Shown: positions 41,535 through 50,683, numbered from the stretch's first letter. The stretch is DNA of 64,000 nt from Caulobacter sp. S45 (GCF_009765965.1 NZ_LMUL01000014.1:438557-502556); one strand, 5' to 3'. Program-made: numbers and translations. The notes: a model not told the origin generated them from the sequence alone.

Positions 41535-43826
41535 ATGGAAGGGACGATGGTTCAAGCATCCGAGCTTCACTTGTATAAGGAGGATATCGAAACGCGTGCC
41601 GGCGCGCTGGAATCCCCTACGCCCAGCACCGCTGCAATCGCTTTCGCCAAAGCGGTCGAACCGCGTCCGTTGCTGATCGCCGTGCCACTTTACCGGCGGC
41701 CGGAGTTAGCCCACCAAGTCCTTCAATCGCTGATCAATCGCGCCGAGGAGGTCCGCCGACTCGAAGGAGAACTCATTCTCTTCAACGATTCGCCCGACGA
41801 CTCTGCGCTTGGGGAAGCGCTTGACGTCCTGCTACCGATGGCGTCTGCGGCTTTCCCATGTCGCGTGATACGGAACGAAGTCAATCTAGGCTTCGTACGC
41901 ACTTGCAATTTTGCTTTTGACGAAGCCGCCGCCCGCGGCATGGATTTACTGCTGCTAAACTCGGACACGGTTGTGACGCCGGGCGCGTTAACGGAAATGG
42001 CTAGGATATCGCGTCTCGATCCAATGATCGGGTTCGTGAATCCGAGATCTAACAATGCTACGCTCGCGACACTTCCATTCCAGGATCAGTTCCGCCACCT
42101 TCCACCTGCCGCGGCGCATGCCACCTGGAAAGCTATCGCCGACCATCTGCCTGAGATCAGCTACGTTCCGACCGCCGTTGGCTTTTGTATACTCATACGA
42201 TGGGCCGTTTTAGCGGAATTCGGAGGCTTCGATGAAATCTACGGCATGGGCTACAATGAAGAGAATGACTTGGTGATGCGCGCAGGGCGTCGCGGCTACC
42301 GCGCCGCACTTGCAAACCACGCTTTCGTTTGGCACGAAGGTCACGGTTCTTTCCACCTTGAGCCCAAGACAAACCAGTTAGACGCGAAAAATCGAAAAAT
42401 CCTGCTGGCCAGATACCCCGAATATTCATCCCTAACCGAAGCCTATTTCGGCTCTCCCGAACAACGCGCGGAGTGTCTATTGGGGACCATGGTCCCCGAC
42501 GCGAACGGTCGCTTGGAGGTCGCGCTCGACTTCTCCAGTTTCGTCCCCGCCCATAACGGAACCACCGAAGCGGGCAATCAACTCCTCTCCGCGGCGGCTC
42601 AGCATTGGGGAGGCCGCTTTTCGCTCTCAGTGCTTTGCTCCGAAGACGCCTACGCCTTTCACGGCTACGCCCGTTACGGCGTCGCTCGTCGAGATCCGCA
42701 CGGGCCGGAACTTTATGCCGCCATCTTCCGGGTCGGTCAGCCCTATGATTGGAGCGTACTGGAGCGGCTGGCGCTGAAGGCGGCGAGCTTTGGGCTTTTC
42801 ATGCTCGATACGATTTCGATCGATTGTACGCCCCTCTATAGTCCGCGCCTGCATAGCATGTGGAGCTTCACTCTGGAGCATGCGGACATGATCGCGACCA
42901 CAAGTGAAATGACGGAGGCTCAGTTTGGACGCAGGTTCCAGTTCGGTCCTGGCGTCTTGCGCCCGCGCAGCCTTCATTCACTGGACTTGGCGGACTATCG
43001 CCTTCCGGTCGCGCCCGTCGGCGCGGCGCCGGTGGAACCCGGCTATCTCTTCGTGATCGGTAATCACTACTGGCACAAGGACATCGCCGCCTCAGTGCGA
43101 GCGCTGACGGAGGCTGATCCCGAACGTCGTATCGTGGTCCTCTCCGGCCCCGGAGAAACGAGCCTGCCGGTGGACCAAGGCCTCCATTGCCCACGCGGGT
43201 TGGAAGCCGGGTCAAACGTCCTGCAACTGGAAACCGGCCAGTTGACGATCGCTCAAATGGGGGCGCTCTACCGAGGTGCGGTGGCCGTTGTTTTCCCGAG
43301 TCACTATGAGGGCTTTGGGATGCCGGTGCTGAACGCCCTGGCTGCAGGTCGTCCCGTGTTCGTGCGGCCCCTGCCGGTCTTCGCCGAGCTGGAGCGGGCG
43401 CTGGGCGGCGAGGCGAACATCCACGTCTTCGACACCACTGCAGACCTAGTCAGGGCGCTGCGGAATCCACCCGCCTGGTGCGGGGAAGGTGCATCGAACG
43501 GTCGCCCCGGGGACGCCGCCCGCGCGGTGGCCGATATAGGCGCAGCGCTGGACGCGATGGTCGCAGGGGTCAGCTATCAGCGGATTGTGAAACGGATACG
43601 CGAGATCCAGACCTTGCATGACTTCTCCAACATCAGGTTCGAATCTGCGGCTTCACGCACCGCATCTGATAGCGTGACGTTCACCGCCCGACGGATCGGT
43701 CATCTATCTGAACGAGGGGCGCGGGCGCTATTGGCTATTCCAGGAGCATTCGTCATGTTGCGCTGGTGTTATCGCGCCGCCAGGCGCCTATTCGGCTTGA
43801 GCAGGATCGAAAAGGCTGCTGTGTGA
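41535..43826 (+). CDS. Two-domain glycosyltransferase (GT2 + GT4)
   Basis: A 763-residue cytosolic protein with two glycosyltransferase domains. Residues about 45-310 are GT2 type (LLIAVPLYRRPELAHQVLQSL, NLGFVRTCNFAFDEA, LLNSDTVVTPGAL for the DXD region, and FGGFDEIYGMGYNEENDLVMR as the acceptor segment). Residues about 330-720 are GT4/GT-B type (LFVIGNHYWHKDIAASVRAL, FPSHYEGFGMPVLNALAAGRPVF). In the GT4 EX7E motif the first Glu is present but the second position is Asn, so donor use may be changed. Its stop overlaps the next gene's GTG by four bases, a tightly coupled pair. It likely adds two sugars to a surface glycan or glycoprotein. Confidence 0.88.
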   Translation: MEGTMVQASELHLYKEDIETRAGALESPTPSTAAIAFAKAVEPRPLLIAVPLYRRPELAHQVLQSLINRAEEVRRLEGELILFNDSPDDSALGEALDVLLPMASAAFPCRVIRNEVNLGFVRTCNFAFDEAAARGMDLLLLNSDTVVTPGALTEMARISRLDPMIGFVNPRSNNATLATLPFQDQFRHLPPAAAHATWKAIADHLPEISYVPTAVGFCILIRWAVLAEFGGFDEIYGMGYNEENDLVMRAGRRGYRAALANHAFVWHEGHGSFHLEPKTNQLDAKNRKILLARYPEYSSLTEAYFGSPEQRAECLLGTMVPDANGRLEVALDFSSFVPAHNGTTEAGNQLLSAAAQHWGGRFSLSVLCSEDAYAFHGYARYGVARRDPHGPELYAAIFRVGQPYDWSVLERLALKAASFGLFMLDTISIDCTPLYSPRLHSMWSFTLEHADMIATTSEMTEAQFGRRFQFGPGVLRPRSLHSLDLADYRLPVAPVGAAPVEPGYLFVIGNHYWHKDIAASVRALTEADPERRIVVLSGPGETSLPVDQGLHCPRGLEAGSNVLQLETGQLTIAQMGALYRGAVAVVFPSHYEGFGMPVLNALAAGRPVFVRPLPVFAELERALGGEANIHVFDTTADLVRALRNPPAWCGEGASNGRPGDAARAVADIGAALDAMVAGVSYQRIVKRIREIQTLHDFSNIRFESAASRTASDSVTFTARRIGHLSERGARALLAIPGAFVMLRWCYRAARRLFGLSRIEKAAV

Positions 43827-46159
43827 CACCAGACTTGGAAGGTCGCTTCGACAGGATAGAGGATGACTGCCTCTTCGGTTGGGCTTGGTCACCGGCAAAT
43901 CCCGAATGGGTGCTGCAGGTCGAGGCCTGGGTCGATGGCGAACTGCGCGTCACCGCCCTCGCCGATCGATGGCGCGGAGACTTAGAGACGGCCAAAAAGC
44001 GCGACGGGCTTTGCGGATTTAAGATACCGCTTAGCGGGTTGGCCGGCGATTTGATCCTTCGAGCCCATAGCCTCGAAGGATCGATCGATCTGCCAAATGG
44101 AAGATTGCACTTGGCGGCGCCCCCCCTCAATCAGGCCCTGCCGATACCCATCCAGTCGAAAGCGACCGTTGTAGGAAGTCTAGACAGCCTCGGTCCCTTG
44201 GTAATTTCAGGCTGGGTCCAAAACCTTGGGACGCCGTCCGCAAGACCCACCCTGGAAATGCTCGCTGACGGTGAGGTCGTCGCTCGTTTTACCGCAAACG
44301 GCTGGCGCAGGGACTTGGAGGAGCTGCGGCAGGGCGATGGAAGGTGGGGCTTCAACGCACCGTTCCCCGCTTCTCTTCGCGACGGTGTCGTTCACCGGCT
44401 CGAATTGCGACTTGCCGACAACGGACCATCGGTGCTGCCCGGTTCGCTTGATCTATGCTTCCAGCCTATCGAATATGCATCGCCCGAACAGCCCGTGGTG
44501 CCGAAAGTCGAAGAACGACGACGACGGGCCTTTCGCGGGCGTCCTGAACTCTCGATCGTGGTTAACTTCTACAACATGCGGCGCGAGGCCGAACGCACGC
44601 TTCAGTCGTTGGCGCGGACCTACCAGCAAGGAATCGAAGACCTCGCCTACGAGGTGATCTGCATCGATAACGGATCTACACATCCGCTCGATGCGGAATG
44701 GGTCGCCAGTTTCGGGCCGGAATTCCGTCTAGTGCGGCCAGCTCGTCTTCATTCCTCCCCCTGCAACGCCATCAACGCCGCAGCCGCACAGGCTCGCGGA
44801 AGGCATCTGGCGATCATAATCGATGGAGCCCACATCCTCACGCCGGGCGTCCTGGCCGAGGCGATGATCCATCTTCGTGGGACGCCCGCTTCGGTCGTAG
44901 CGCTGCGGCATTGGTTCATCGGTGGGGATCAGAGGTGGCTCTCCTCCGCCGGCTATTCTCGAAACATGGAAGACTTGCTGTTCGACCGCATCGATTGGCC
45001 AACTGACGGTTACCAACTATTCCGGATCGGGTCCCCGATCGGGGAGAGCCCGAACGTCTGGTTCGACGGCCTGAGCGAGAGCAACTGCCTTTTCCTGCCC
45101 GCGGAATTGTGGCGTCGCATCGACGGCTTCGACGAGGCGTTCGACGAACCAGGCGGCGGCTTCGCCAATCTGGACCTACTTCGCCGAGCGGCCGAAACCT
45201 CGAAGGGCGGCGTGACATGCCTGATCGGCGAAGCGACCTTCCACCAATATCACGGCGGCACCACCACGAACGTCTCGGATATCGAGAAGGACGAACGGGT
45301 GAACGTCTACGAACGTGACTACAGGGAATTGCGTGGGCGATCCTTCGAAGGCCTAGCGCCGCACGAATTCCGATTGGCGGGCGCCATGCGGAGCGAACAT
45401 GCGGCTACGACGCGCCAACGCCCGCTCTTTCCCGCCCCTCTCGGCGTAACCGATCATGTGCGTCCGGCAGTACGCCGCCGACTGTTCGACCCAGGAGCCG
45501 AGCGGTATCTGCAAGCGGCCTATGTCGAGTTCGGCCTGCACCGGACCACCCGCTGGCTAGGCGCTCCAGTCGAACTCGCGCCCACCGATCTAATCGCCCT
45601 GTTGGAGATCATGCGGGAGGTTCGTCCCGGCTACATCGTAACCACCAGCGTCGATCCCAATCTGATGGCCTTCGTGGACTCCGCCTGCCAGCTGCTCGGC
45701 CTGGAGGGTTCGGGGATCATTCAGGTTGGCGTCGGCGGACCGCTCGACAAACTGCCCGGTCGGGCCAGGGTGGTGACAGAAGATCCGTGGGCACGAAACA
45801 CCTTGCGTAAGGTGGAGCGAGAGATCGAAGCCGCCGAAGAAGTCCTCGTGCTGTTTGAACCCCCGGCGGCGCCGGGCGCGCCTGTGGAAGCGCTGGCGGC
45901 CTACGCCTCGCTCGTAACCTACGGCTCCTACATCGTCTATCTGGGTACGGCGCGGGGTCAACCCTGGCTTGGCTACTCCACTCAGTGGCCAATGAAAGCG
46001 ATCCGCAACTTGACGGAGCGTAGCGGCCGCTACGCTATCGACCATACCTTCGACCAGCACTTCGTCACGACCTGCCCGTCAGGCTATATCCGGCGCATCG
46101 GAGGTCTTATCGAAGCCGTCAACTATGATCCGGCGCTCGATGTGCTGGACGCGCTTTAA
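43823..46159 (+). CDS. GT2 glycosyltransferase with duplicated N-terminal domains and a CmcI-like C-terminus
   Basis: A 778-residue protein. Residues about 6-96 and 117-209 are two copies of one domain: both show G-x-x-D followed by GW, then a DGE turn, an A-x-x-WR-x-DL-E segment and a GDGxxGF/GLCGF motif. The central GT2 part (about 243-480) has LSIVVNFYNMRREAERTLQSL, VICIDNGSTHPLD and IIIDGAHILTPG. The C-terminal part (about 560-770) resembles the cephalosporin hydroxylase/rhamnosyl O-methyltransferase (CmcI) fold (IMREVRPGYIVTTSVDP, DHTFDQHFVTTCPSGYIRRI), but the SAM-binding EtGxxxG is replaced by TTSVDPN, so it may be non-catalytic. It starts at a GTG overlapping the previous stop. The next gene follows by nine bases. 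Confidence 0.85.
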   Translation: MTPDLEGRFDRIEDDCLFGWAWSPANPEWVLQVEAWVDGELRVTALADRWRGDLETAKKRDGLCGFKIPLSGLAGDLILRAHSLEGSIDLPNGRLHLAAPPLNQALPIPIQSKATVVGSLDSLGPLVISGWVQNLGTPSARPTLEMLADGEVVARFTANGWRRDLEELRQGDGRWGFNAPFPASLRDGVVHRLELRLADNGPSVLPGSLDLCFQPIEYASPEQPVVPKVEERRRRAFRGRPELSIVVNFYNMRREAERTLQSLARTYQQGIEDLAYEVICIDNGSTHPLDAEWVASFGPEFRLVRPARLHSSPCNAINAAAAQARGRHLAIIIDGAHILTPGVLAEAMIHLRGTPASVVALRHWFIGGDQRWLSSAGYSRNMEDLLFDRIDWPTDGYQLFRIGSPIGESPNVWFDGLSESNCLFLPAELWRRIDGFDEAFDEPGGGFANLDLLRRAAETSKGGVTCLIGEATFHQYHGGTTTNVSDIEKDERVNVYERDYRELRGRSFEGLAPHEFRLAGAMRSEHAATTRQRPLFPAPLGVTDHVRPAVRRRLFDPGAERYLQAAYVEFGLHRTTRWLGAPVELAPTDLIALLEIMREVRPGYIVTTSVDPNLMAFVDSACQLLGLEGSGIIQVGVGGPLDKLPGRARVVTEDPWARNTLRKVEREIEAAEEVLVLFEPPAAPGAPVEALAAYASLVTYGSYIVYLGTARGQPWLGYSTQWPMKAIRNLTERSGRYAIDHTFDQHFVTTCPSGYIRRIGGLIEAVNYDPALDVLDAL

Positions 46160-46168
46160 GGACATCGC

Positions 46169-47080
46169 GTGAATCGATTCTGGACCCGTTTCATCAGTCC
46201 CATCCTCGAGACGACCGCTCCCCGGAGGATCATGGAGGTGGGAGCCGACTTTGGATGGAACACCCGCCATCTGCTCGCCTATTGTCGGCAGACTGGGAGC
46301 CGCCTCCACGTGGTCGACCCCGCCCCAAGACCGGAACTCACAGAGGTCCTGGCTGCTTACGGCGAAGAGTATGTGTATCTCCCGCACAAGAGCCTGGACG
46401 CGATCCCCATGGCCCCGCCGGCGGACGTCGTGCTGCTGGACGGGGATCACAACTGGCATACCGTGCATAGCGAGCTGCACCTGCTTTTTGCTCATGCGGC
46501 GAAGGCGGCCGCGCCGCCGCCACTGGTATTAATGCACGATGTCGCGTGGCCCTATGCTCGTCGCGACATGTACTACGATCCCGAAAGTCTTGGCGCCGAC
46601 CAACGCCACGCCTATGCCTACCGGGGCCTGGAGCCGGGTAGTTCTGAACTGATCGAGGGCGGCATGAACAGTATGCTCGCCAACGCGTCGGTCGAAGGCG
46701 GTCGAAAGAACGGCGTGCTCACCGGCGTCGAAGACTTCGTGAGCGAAATCGCAACCCCGTTGAAGTTCCACGTGCTGCCGTTCTTCAACGGACTCGGGAT
46801 CCTGGTGCCCGCCGAGCGGGCCACACCGGAGCTCGATGCAGTGATCGCCAGCTTCACCCAACCCGCATCCCTGCTGCAGACCGTGGAGGCGCTGGAGGAG
46901 GCCCATATGCGAGCCCGCGTCGAGGTGGCCCAGAGCCACGCGCGGCTGACCCGCCGCACCGACGCCCTGGTCCGCGCGCGACAGATCCTGATCGAACGCG
47001 CGGAGCGGATTTCTTCCCTTGAAGCCGAACTCGCCGAAGTTGGACGCACACGGAGCTTGGCCGAACCGGCCGTAAAATAA
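46169..47080 (+). CDS. SAM-dependent methyltransferase with a C-terminal coiled coil
   Basis: A 303-residue class I methyltransferase. The SAM motif is MEVGADFGWNTRHL (about 22-35), and VVLLDGDHNWHTVHSELHLL (about 90-110) plus LVLMHDVAWPYARRDM are typical of the Methyltransf_24 group found in glycan clusters. Residues about 230-290 are a charged alpha-helical segment (EALEEAHMRARVEVAQSHAR, RAERISSLEAELAEV), probably a coiled coil for dimerisation or partner binding. It starts with GTG at 46169, AAGGA seven bases upstream. It is the third gene of the coupled glycosyltransferase set. Confidence 0.86.
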   Translation: MNRFWTRFISPILETTAPRRIMEVGADFGWNTRHLLAYCRQTGSRLHVVDPAPRPELTEVLAAYGEEYVYLPHKSLDAIPMAPPADVVLLDGDHNWHTVHSELHLLFAHAAKAAAPPPLVLMHDVAWPYARRDMYYDPESLGADQRHAYAYRGLEPGSSELIEGGMNSMLANASVEGGRKNGVLTGVEDFVSEIATPLKFHVLPFFNGLGILVPAERATPELDAVIASFTQPASLLQTVEALEEAHMRARVEVAQSHARLTRRTDALVRARQILIERAERISSLEAELAEVGRTRSLAEPAVK

Positions 47081-47087
47081 AAACGGC

Positions 47088-48053
47088 TTATAAGGCCAGC
47101 GGAATCTGCTTCATCGGGAAGGTCGAACCGGCGAACAGCCAGGACTCGATCGCCAGTCGATCACGCGTCATTCCCGGCCGGACTCCGGTACGGTGTAGGA
47201 ACAATTGATCGAACAGCAACGCGTCGCCGGGAGCGAACACTGGACTGACTACCTTAGCTTCCTGTTCCAGTTCCGCGACGAAACCGTCGCCGACGCCCCA
47301 CGTGAAGTATGAACCCTTGGTGCCCGTCTCATAGAGACCCGACGCCCGGCGAGGGAACAGGTCGAGGCCCGGCGCGTCCACGCCGCAGTCCGAGAGTGAC
47401 AGCCAACAGTTCACCGTTCGGATATCTGAGCCCAGGAAGGCGCCGTCCTGGTGCCACCCTGTACCCGTGCTCGCTGGGACCCGGCGCAAGGTGGATTTTC
47501 CCACTGAAAGATAGACCCGCTCGCCGAGGTAGCCCTCCACCGCCTCAACCACGCCGGCGCGGCGCAGTTCATCAATCAGCGCCTCCAAGCTCAGGGGAGA
47601 ATCCGCGGTCCAGACTCCGCCGCCATCGATCACAAAGCTTCTGCCGGAAGCGGTCAAATCCCCGTCCGAAGCCAGTGGAAAAGGCGTGAACCATGGTTCC
47701 TCGCCAGCCACAGGCGCACCCGCGCGGAAAGCGGCTGCAGCCTGGAAGGCGCGCACCAAAGCATCGGTCAGCCGTTCGACGCCACGGACGTCCACCAATC
47801 CCCTGACCAGCAGGCAACCATGGTGCAGAATCGCGCCGCCAAGTTTGCCCGCGGTCAAATCCATCCCGGCAATTTCGGGGACGCCTTTGAAGCCTGGAAA
47901 GGGATCGGCCAATCGGGGGGGCCAATCCGGCTGCCCCACGGCGGAAGCAAAGGCCGCGCTTCTGCGACGCACCGTGTGGGCGCTGGGGGGGGCGAAGTCG
48001 GAAACGGCGGGTGTGGAAAGCAAGCGAACGACCTCGACGGCGGCTTGAGACAT
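47088..48053 (-). CDS. PhyH-type Fe(II)/2-oxoglutarate dioxygenase
   Basis: A 321-residue protein of the phytanoyl-CoA dioxygenase family. The iron ligands are His201 and Asp203 (GWHQDGAF) and His287 (FLHRTGV), with Arg299 (TRDRLAIESW) for 2-oxoglutarate. Such enzymes hydroxylate small molecules or glycan-bound groups. Its end lies seven bases from the converging methyltransferase and it lies within the glycan island, so it may modify a sugar or its substituent (inference). ATG at 48053, with a run of six G about ten bases upstream. Confidence 0.86.
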   Translation of the reverse strand: MSQAAVEVVRLLSTPAVSDFAPPSAHTVRRRSAAFASAVGQPDWPPRLADPFPGFKGVPEIAGMDLTAGKLGGAILHHGCLLVRGLVDVRGVERLTDALVRAFQAAAAFRAGAPVAGEEPWFTPFPLASDGDLTASGRSFVIDGGGVWTADSPLSLEALIDELRRAGVVEAVEGYLGERVYLSVGKSTLRRVPASTGTGWHQDGAFLGSDIRTVNCWLSLSDCGVDAPGLDLFPRRASGLYETGTKGSYFTWGVGDGFVAELEQEAKVVSPVFAPGDALLFDQLFLHRTGVRPGMTRDRLAIESWLFAGSTFPMKQIPLAL

Positions 48054-48204
48054 AAACTAGAACCCCCCATCAACTTAGACAATCGCGCTGGGCGACTTCC
48101 CGCCTCAGGAAGCATCGAGCCTGGCCTCCTCAGACATGGTCTCAATCGCCATATTGCAAACCCGATTGCGCTACTCCTCCAGCCGCGAGCAGGTGGCGTT
48201 GGGG

Positions 48205-48376
48205 TCGCGGCGCCCTCTGCGGCTATGTGGTGGAAGAACAGATGCATGACGTGGTCGACCCCCGTCTGCGTCACCGATCTGAGATCGTCGCGGAAGTAGG
48301 CGCCACGCGCAGTGGGCGAAGTCACCACCTCATAGGAGGGGAAGTACGCGACTCCCGTTTCCTGTGTTACGGAATG
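48205..48376 (-). pseudogene. Remnant of a GSCFA-domain gene (C-terminal fragment)
   Basis: On the minus strand, in the 491-base gap between the PhyH gene and the sulfotransferase fusion, one frame reads GVAYFPSYEVV (from about 48352) and then AYFRDDLRSV and VDHVMHLFFHH. This is the C-terminal pattern of GSCFA-family proteins (YFPSYE, then a RxxYxxDLRxV block), which are common in Caulobacterales glycan loci. A stop at 48416-48418 and no upstream start show that the N-terminal 250 or so residues are gone. The frame then runs on without family character toward 47855. The rest of the gap (48054-48204 and 48419-48530) shows no gene. Confidence 0.65.
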
Positions 48377-48544
48377 CGCCGATCCGCCAATGCACGAGAT
48401 AATCGAGGCAATTGGTTAAATCGGGGTGGAAAGCCAATCCATCGGATTTTCGCGACAACGCCTCAGGCTCGCCCCAGAATGCTATCACGTCGACGGACAG
48501 CTTCGCGAGGCGACTCGCAAGCGCCAGCGCGCGGAGGACTTCGC

Positions 48545-50557
48545 TTGATCTACCTGCATATCGGTCGGAACAAGGCAGGTTCGACGACCTTGCAGAATGC
48601 TTTCACCGATGGCCACCTCGAGTTGCGTGAGGCAGGTGTCCACTACGTGAATTTCGGCCATTTGGCCCACAGCGATCCACGGATCGAAGGGTTCGCAACC
48701 GCTCCTTGCCTGGCCGCGCACGTTCGGAAAACCCAAGAGACGGTGCTCGTATCCAACGAATTCATGTCCGCCTGGGACGACGCCTATACGTGGGCCGTGG
48801 CTGAGGCGCTGGCGGGTCTGGAGGTGCGGGTGCTGGTTTACCTGCGCGATTACACCCAATGGCTACCCTCGCTCTACGCCGAGGCCGTAAAGACCGGGAG
48901 CGAGACGCGCGATTTCGACGTCTATGCGGATGCCATGACCCCCCGGGTCTCCGCTTGGCCAATGCTCGAAACGTGGGCTGCCGCGTTTGGCTGGAGCAAC
49001 TTGCGAGTACGTGCGTTGGACACTCGATCGTTGGAAGGCGGCGATATATTGAGCGACGCGCTTCACGCACTCGGCGTTCCAGCCGAATGGCGCGGGCGTT
49101 TTGGTAGTCGCCAGAGCAACGCATCGCCAGGATGGATCGCGCTCGAAATGATCCGCGCCGCGCGACGCTCCATCGGTCAGGAGGCGTGGGACGGCTACGC
49201 CCCAGCGGTGGTTCGGTTGGCGGAACTTCTTCCCTCCAGCCCTACGCCCGCCCAGCCCGAGGCGGGCTATCTTGAGCCAGAACGCGCACGCCGTCTTGCG
49301 GACGCCTACGACCTGGATCTGACGAACATCCAGCGCTGTACAGGCGTGGAGTTCACCTTTCCACGTCGGCTAAAGCCGATCACACGCCGTCGGCCTCCCT
49401 GCTGGCGTGACGTGCCCCAGCATGCGATCGAGCCGCTCATTCACCTCGCTGCGAGCGATCCCAGTATGGCTGACCTTGTCGACCACCTGGTTGCGGACCA
49501 CCGGGGCGGTGCGAGACCGGCCCGGTCCGCCGAAAGGCTGGGTGACGAAACGGCCTTCGACTATCCTGCGGACATGAGCGCTCAGGATCTGATCGACCTC
49601 TCCGCATTCGGGATGGAGGACGGTGTTCGGCTTATCTCCCCACCACAGCGGTTCGACGGTGGGGAGGAAACGTACGATCTCCACATCGGCGGAGCCCTCC
49701 GTACTGATCTGCTGCAAGGGGGCCGCGGAGCTTGGCGGCTCGCGCTGAACCATGCCGGCAGACCGATCGAAACGCTTCTTGAGATCGGGGCTGGCGGGGG
49801 GACCTGTTCGCTCGGGCTGGTGGGCTTAGCCCCCGGAGTGGCCTCGCTGCTCACCGATCCCTCCCCCACCTTCCTGCATCTGATCCAGCGCAAGCTTCAG
49901 ATTGCGGGCCTGGATGCGGCCCGGACCCAGTACGCCACGCTTACGGGGGAGGACATCGGGCGGCTCCCGAAGGCGTGCTTCGACGTCATCGTGATCGCTT
50001 CTGCGATGCATCACATTGCGGATTGGAGAACCTTCCTCGTTGAGGCGGCAGCTGCTCTTCGCCCCGGCGGCGTGCTCGTCGCGCAGGAGCCATGCCGGGA
50101 AGGCAATCTAATGATGGCCATGGCCATCGATGTGGCGCTTTCCGAACTCTGGCCCCGCTCATTACGTCTATCCGTCATGGATGTCGCGAAGCTGGAGAGG
50201 TGCAGAGATTCGATCTACTTCCTAGCCGATTCCGCGGCCGAGAAAATCGGCGAAGATAAGCATAGTTTTTTGGTAAATCAGATCATTGACGCCGCCGACG
50301 CCGCCGGATTCACGCATTCAACATTTTACAGCAATAGTCACTTCGCCGATCTTGCTCATGCAGAACAGCTGAACACGCAGGGCCGCTGCTCCCTGATGCA
50401 ATATCTGGACAGTTTCTTGGCGCAACATCACCAAATTTCTCCGAATGGAATGGCCAAGTTGCGTAGAGGGCTGTTCCCCATTCTTCACCGCCTGGACGCC
50501 ACGTTCCTCGCAGGCGACGGCGCCCCGCTTCTGGGATGCATCGCCCTGCGAAAGTGA
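48545..50557 (+). CDS. Sulfotransferase-like and SAM methyltransferase fusion protein
   Basis: A 670-residue two-domain protein. The N-terminus MIYLHIGRNKAGSTTLQ matches the PAPS-binding loop of the sulfotransferase superfamily, and VRVLVYLRDYTQWLPSLY near 95 matches its 3'-phosphate motif. Residues about 400-560 are a class I methyltransferase (TLLEIGAGGGTCSLGL at 410-425, FDVIVIASAMHHIADW, AALRPGGVLVAQEPC). The TTG start at 48545 is chosen because GGAGG lies seven bases upstream and the P-loop follows at once; an ATG at 48479 is in frame. It would sulfate and methylate a glycan, consistent with the neighbouring glycosyltransferases. A hairpin follows at 50655-50683. Confidence 0.83.
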   Translation: MIYLHIGRNKAGSTTLQNAFTDGHLELREAGVHYVNFGHLAHSDPRIEGFATAPCLAAHVRKTQETVLVSNEFMSAWDDAYTWAVAEALAGLEVRVLVYLRDYTQWLPSLYAEAVKTGSETRDFDVYADAMTPRVSAWPMLETWAAAFGWSNLRVRALDTRSLEGGDILSDALHALGVPAEWRGRFGSRQSNASPGWIALEMIRAARRSIGQEAWDGYAPAVVRLAELLPSSPTPAQPEAGYLEPERARRLADAYDLDLTNIQRCTGVEFTFPRRLKPITRRRPPCWRDVPQHAIEPLIHLAASDPSMADLVDHLVADHRGGARPARSAERLGDETAFDYPADMSAQDLIDLSAFGMEDGVRLISPPQRFDGGEETYDLHIGGALRTDLLQGGRGAWRLALNHAGRPIETLLEIGAGGGTCSLGLVGLAPGVASLLTDPSPTFLHLIQRKLQIAGLDAARTQYATLTGEDIGRLPKACFDVIVIASAMHHIADWRTFLVEAAAALRPGGVLVAQEPCREGNLMMAMAIDVALSELWPRSLRLSVMDVAKLERCRDSIYFLADSAAEKIGEDKHSFLVNQIIDAADAAGFTHSTFYSNSHFADLAHAEQLNTQGRCSLMQYLDSFLAQHHQISPNGMAKLRRGLFPILHRLDATFLAGDGAPLLGCIALRK

Positions 50558-50654
50558 CGCGAGGCCGCGGGCGGGCCAGTCGCCACAAGTTAACTTGCCC
50601 AATGCCCGGCGCGGCGAGCCCCCCTCCTGAGGGTTGGTTCTTGAGATTGACGCC

Positions 50655-50683
50655 GGTAGGGCGATCAGCACGATCACCCTACC
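50655..50683. terminator. Hairpin between convergent genes
   Basis: GGTAGGG-x-GATC-AGCAC-GATC-x-CCCTACC, an 11-pair stem with one mismatch, lying between the fusion gene (stop 50557) and the converging esterase gene (stop 50716). It can terminate transcription from both sides; on the plus strand it is followed by ATTGCCTTT. Confidence 0.6.
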
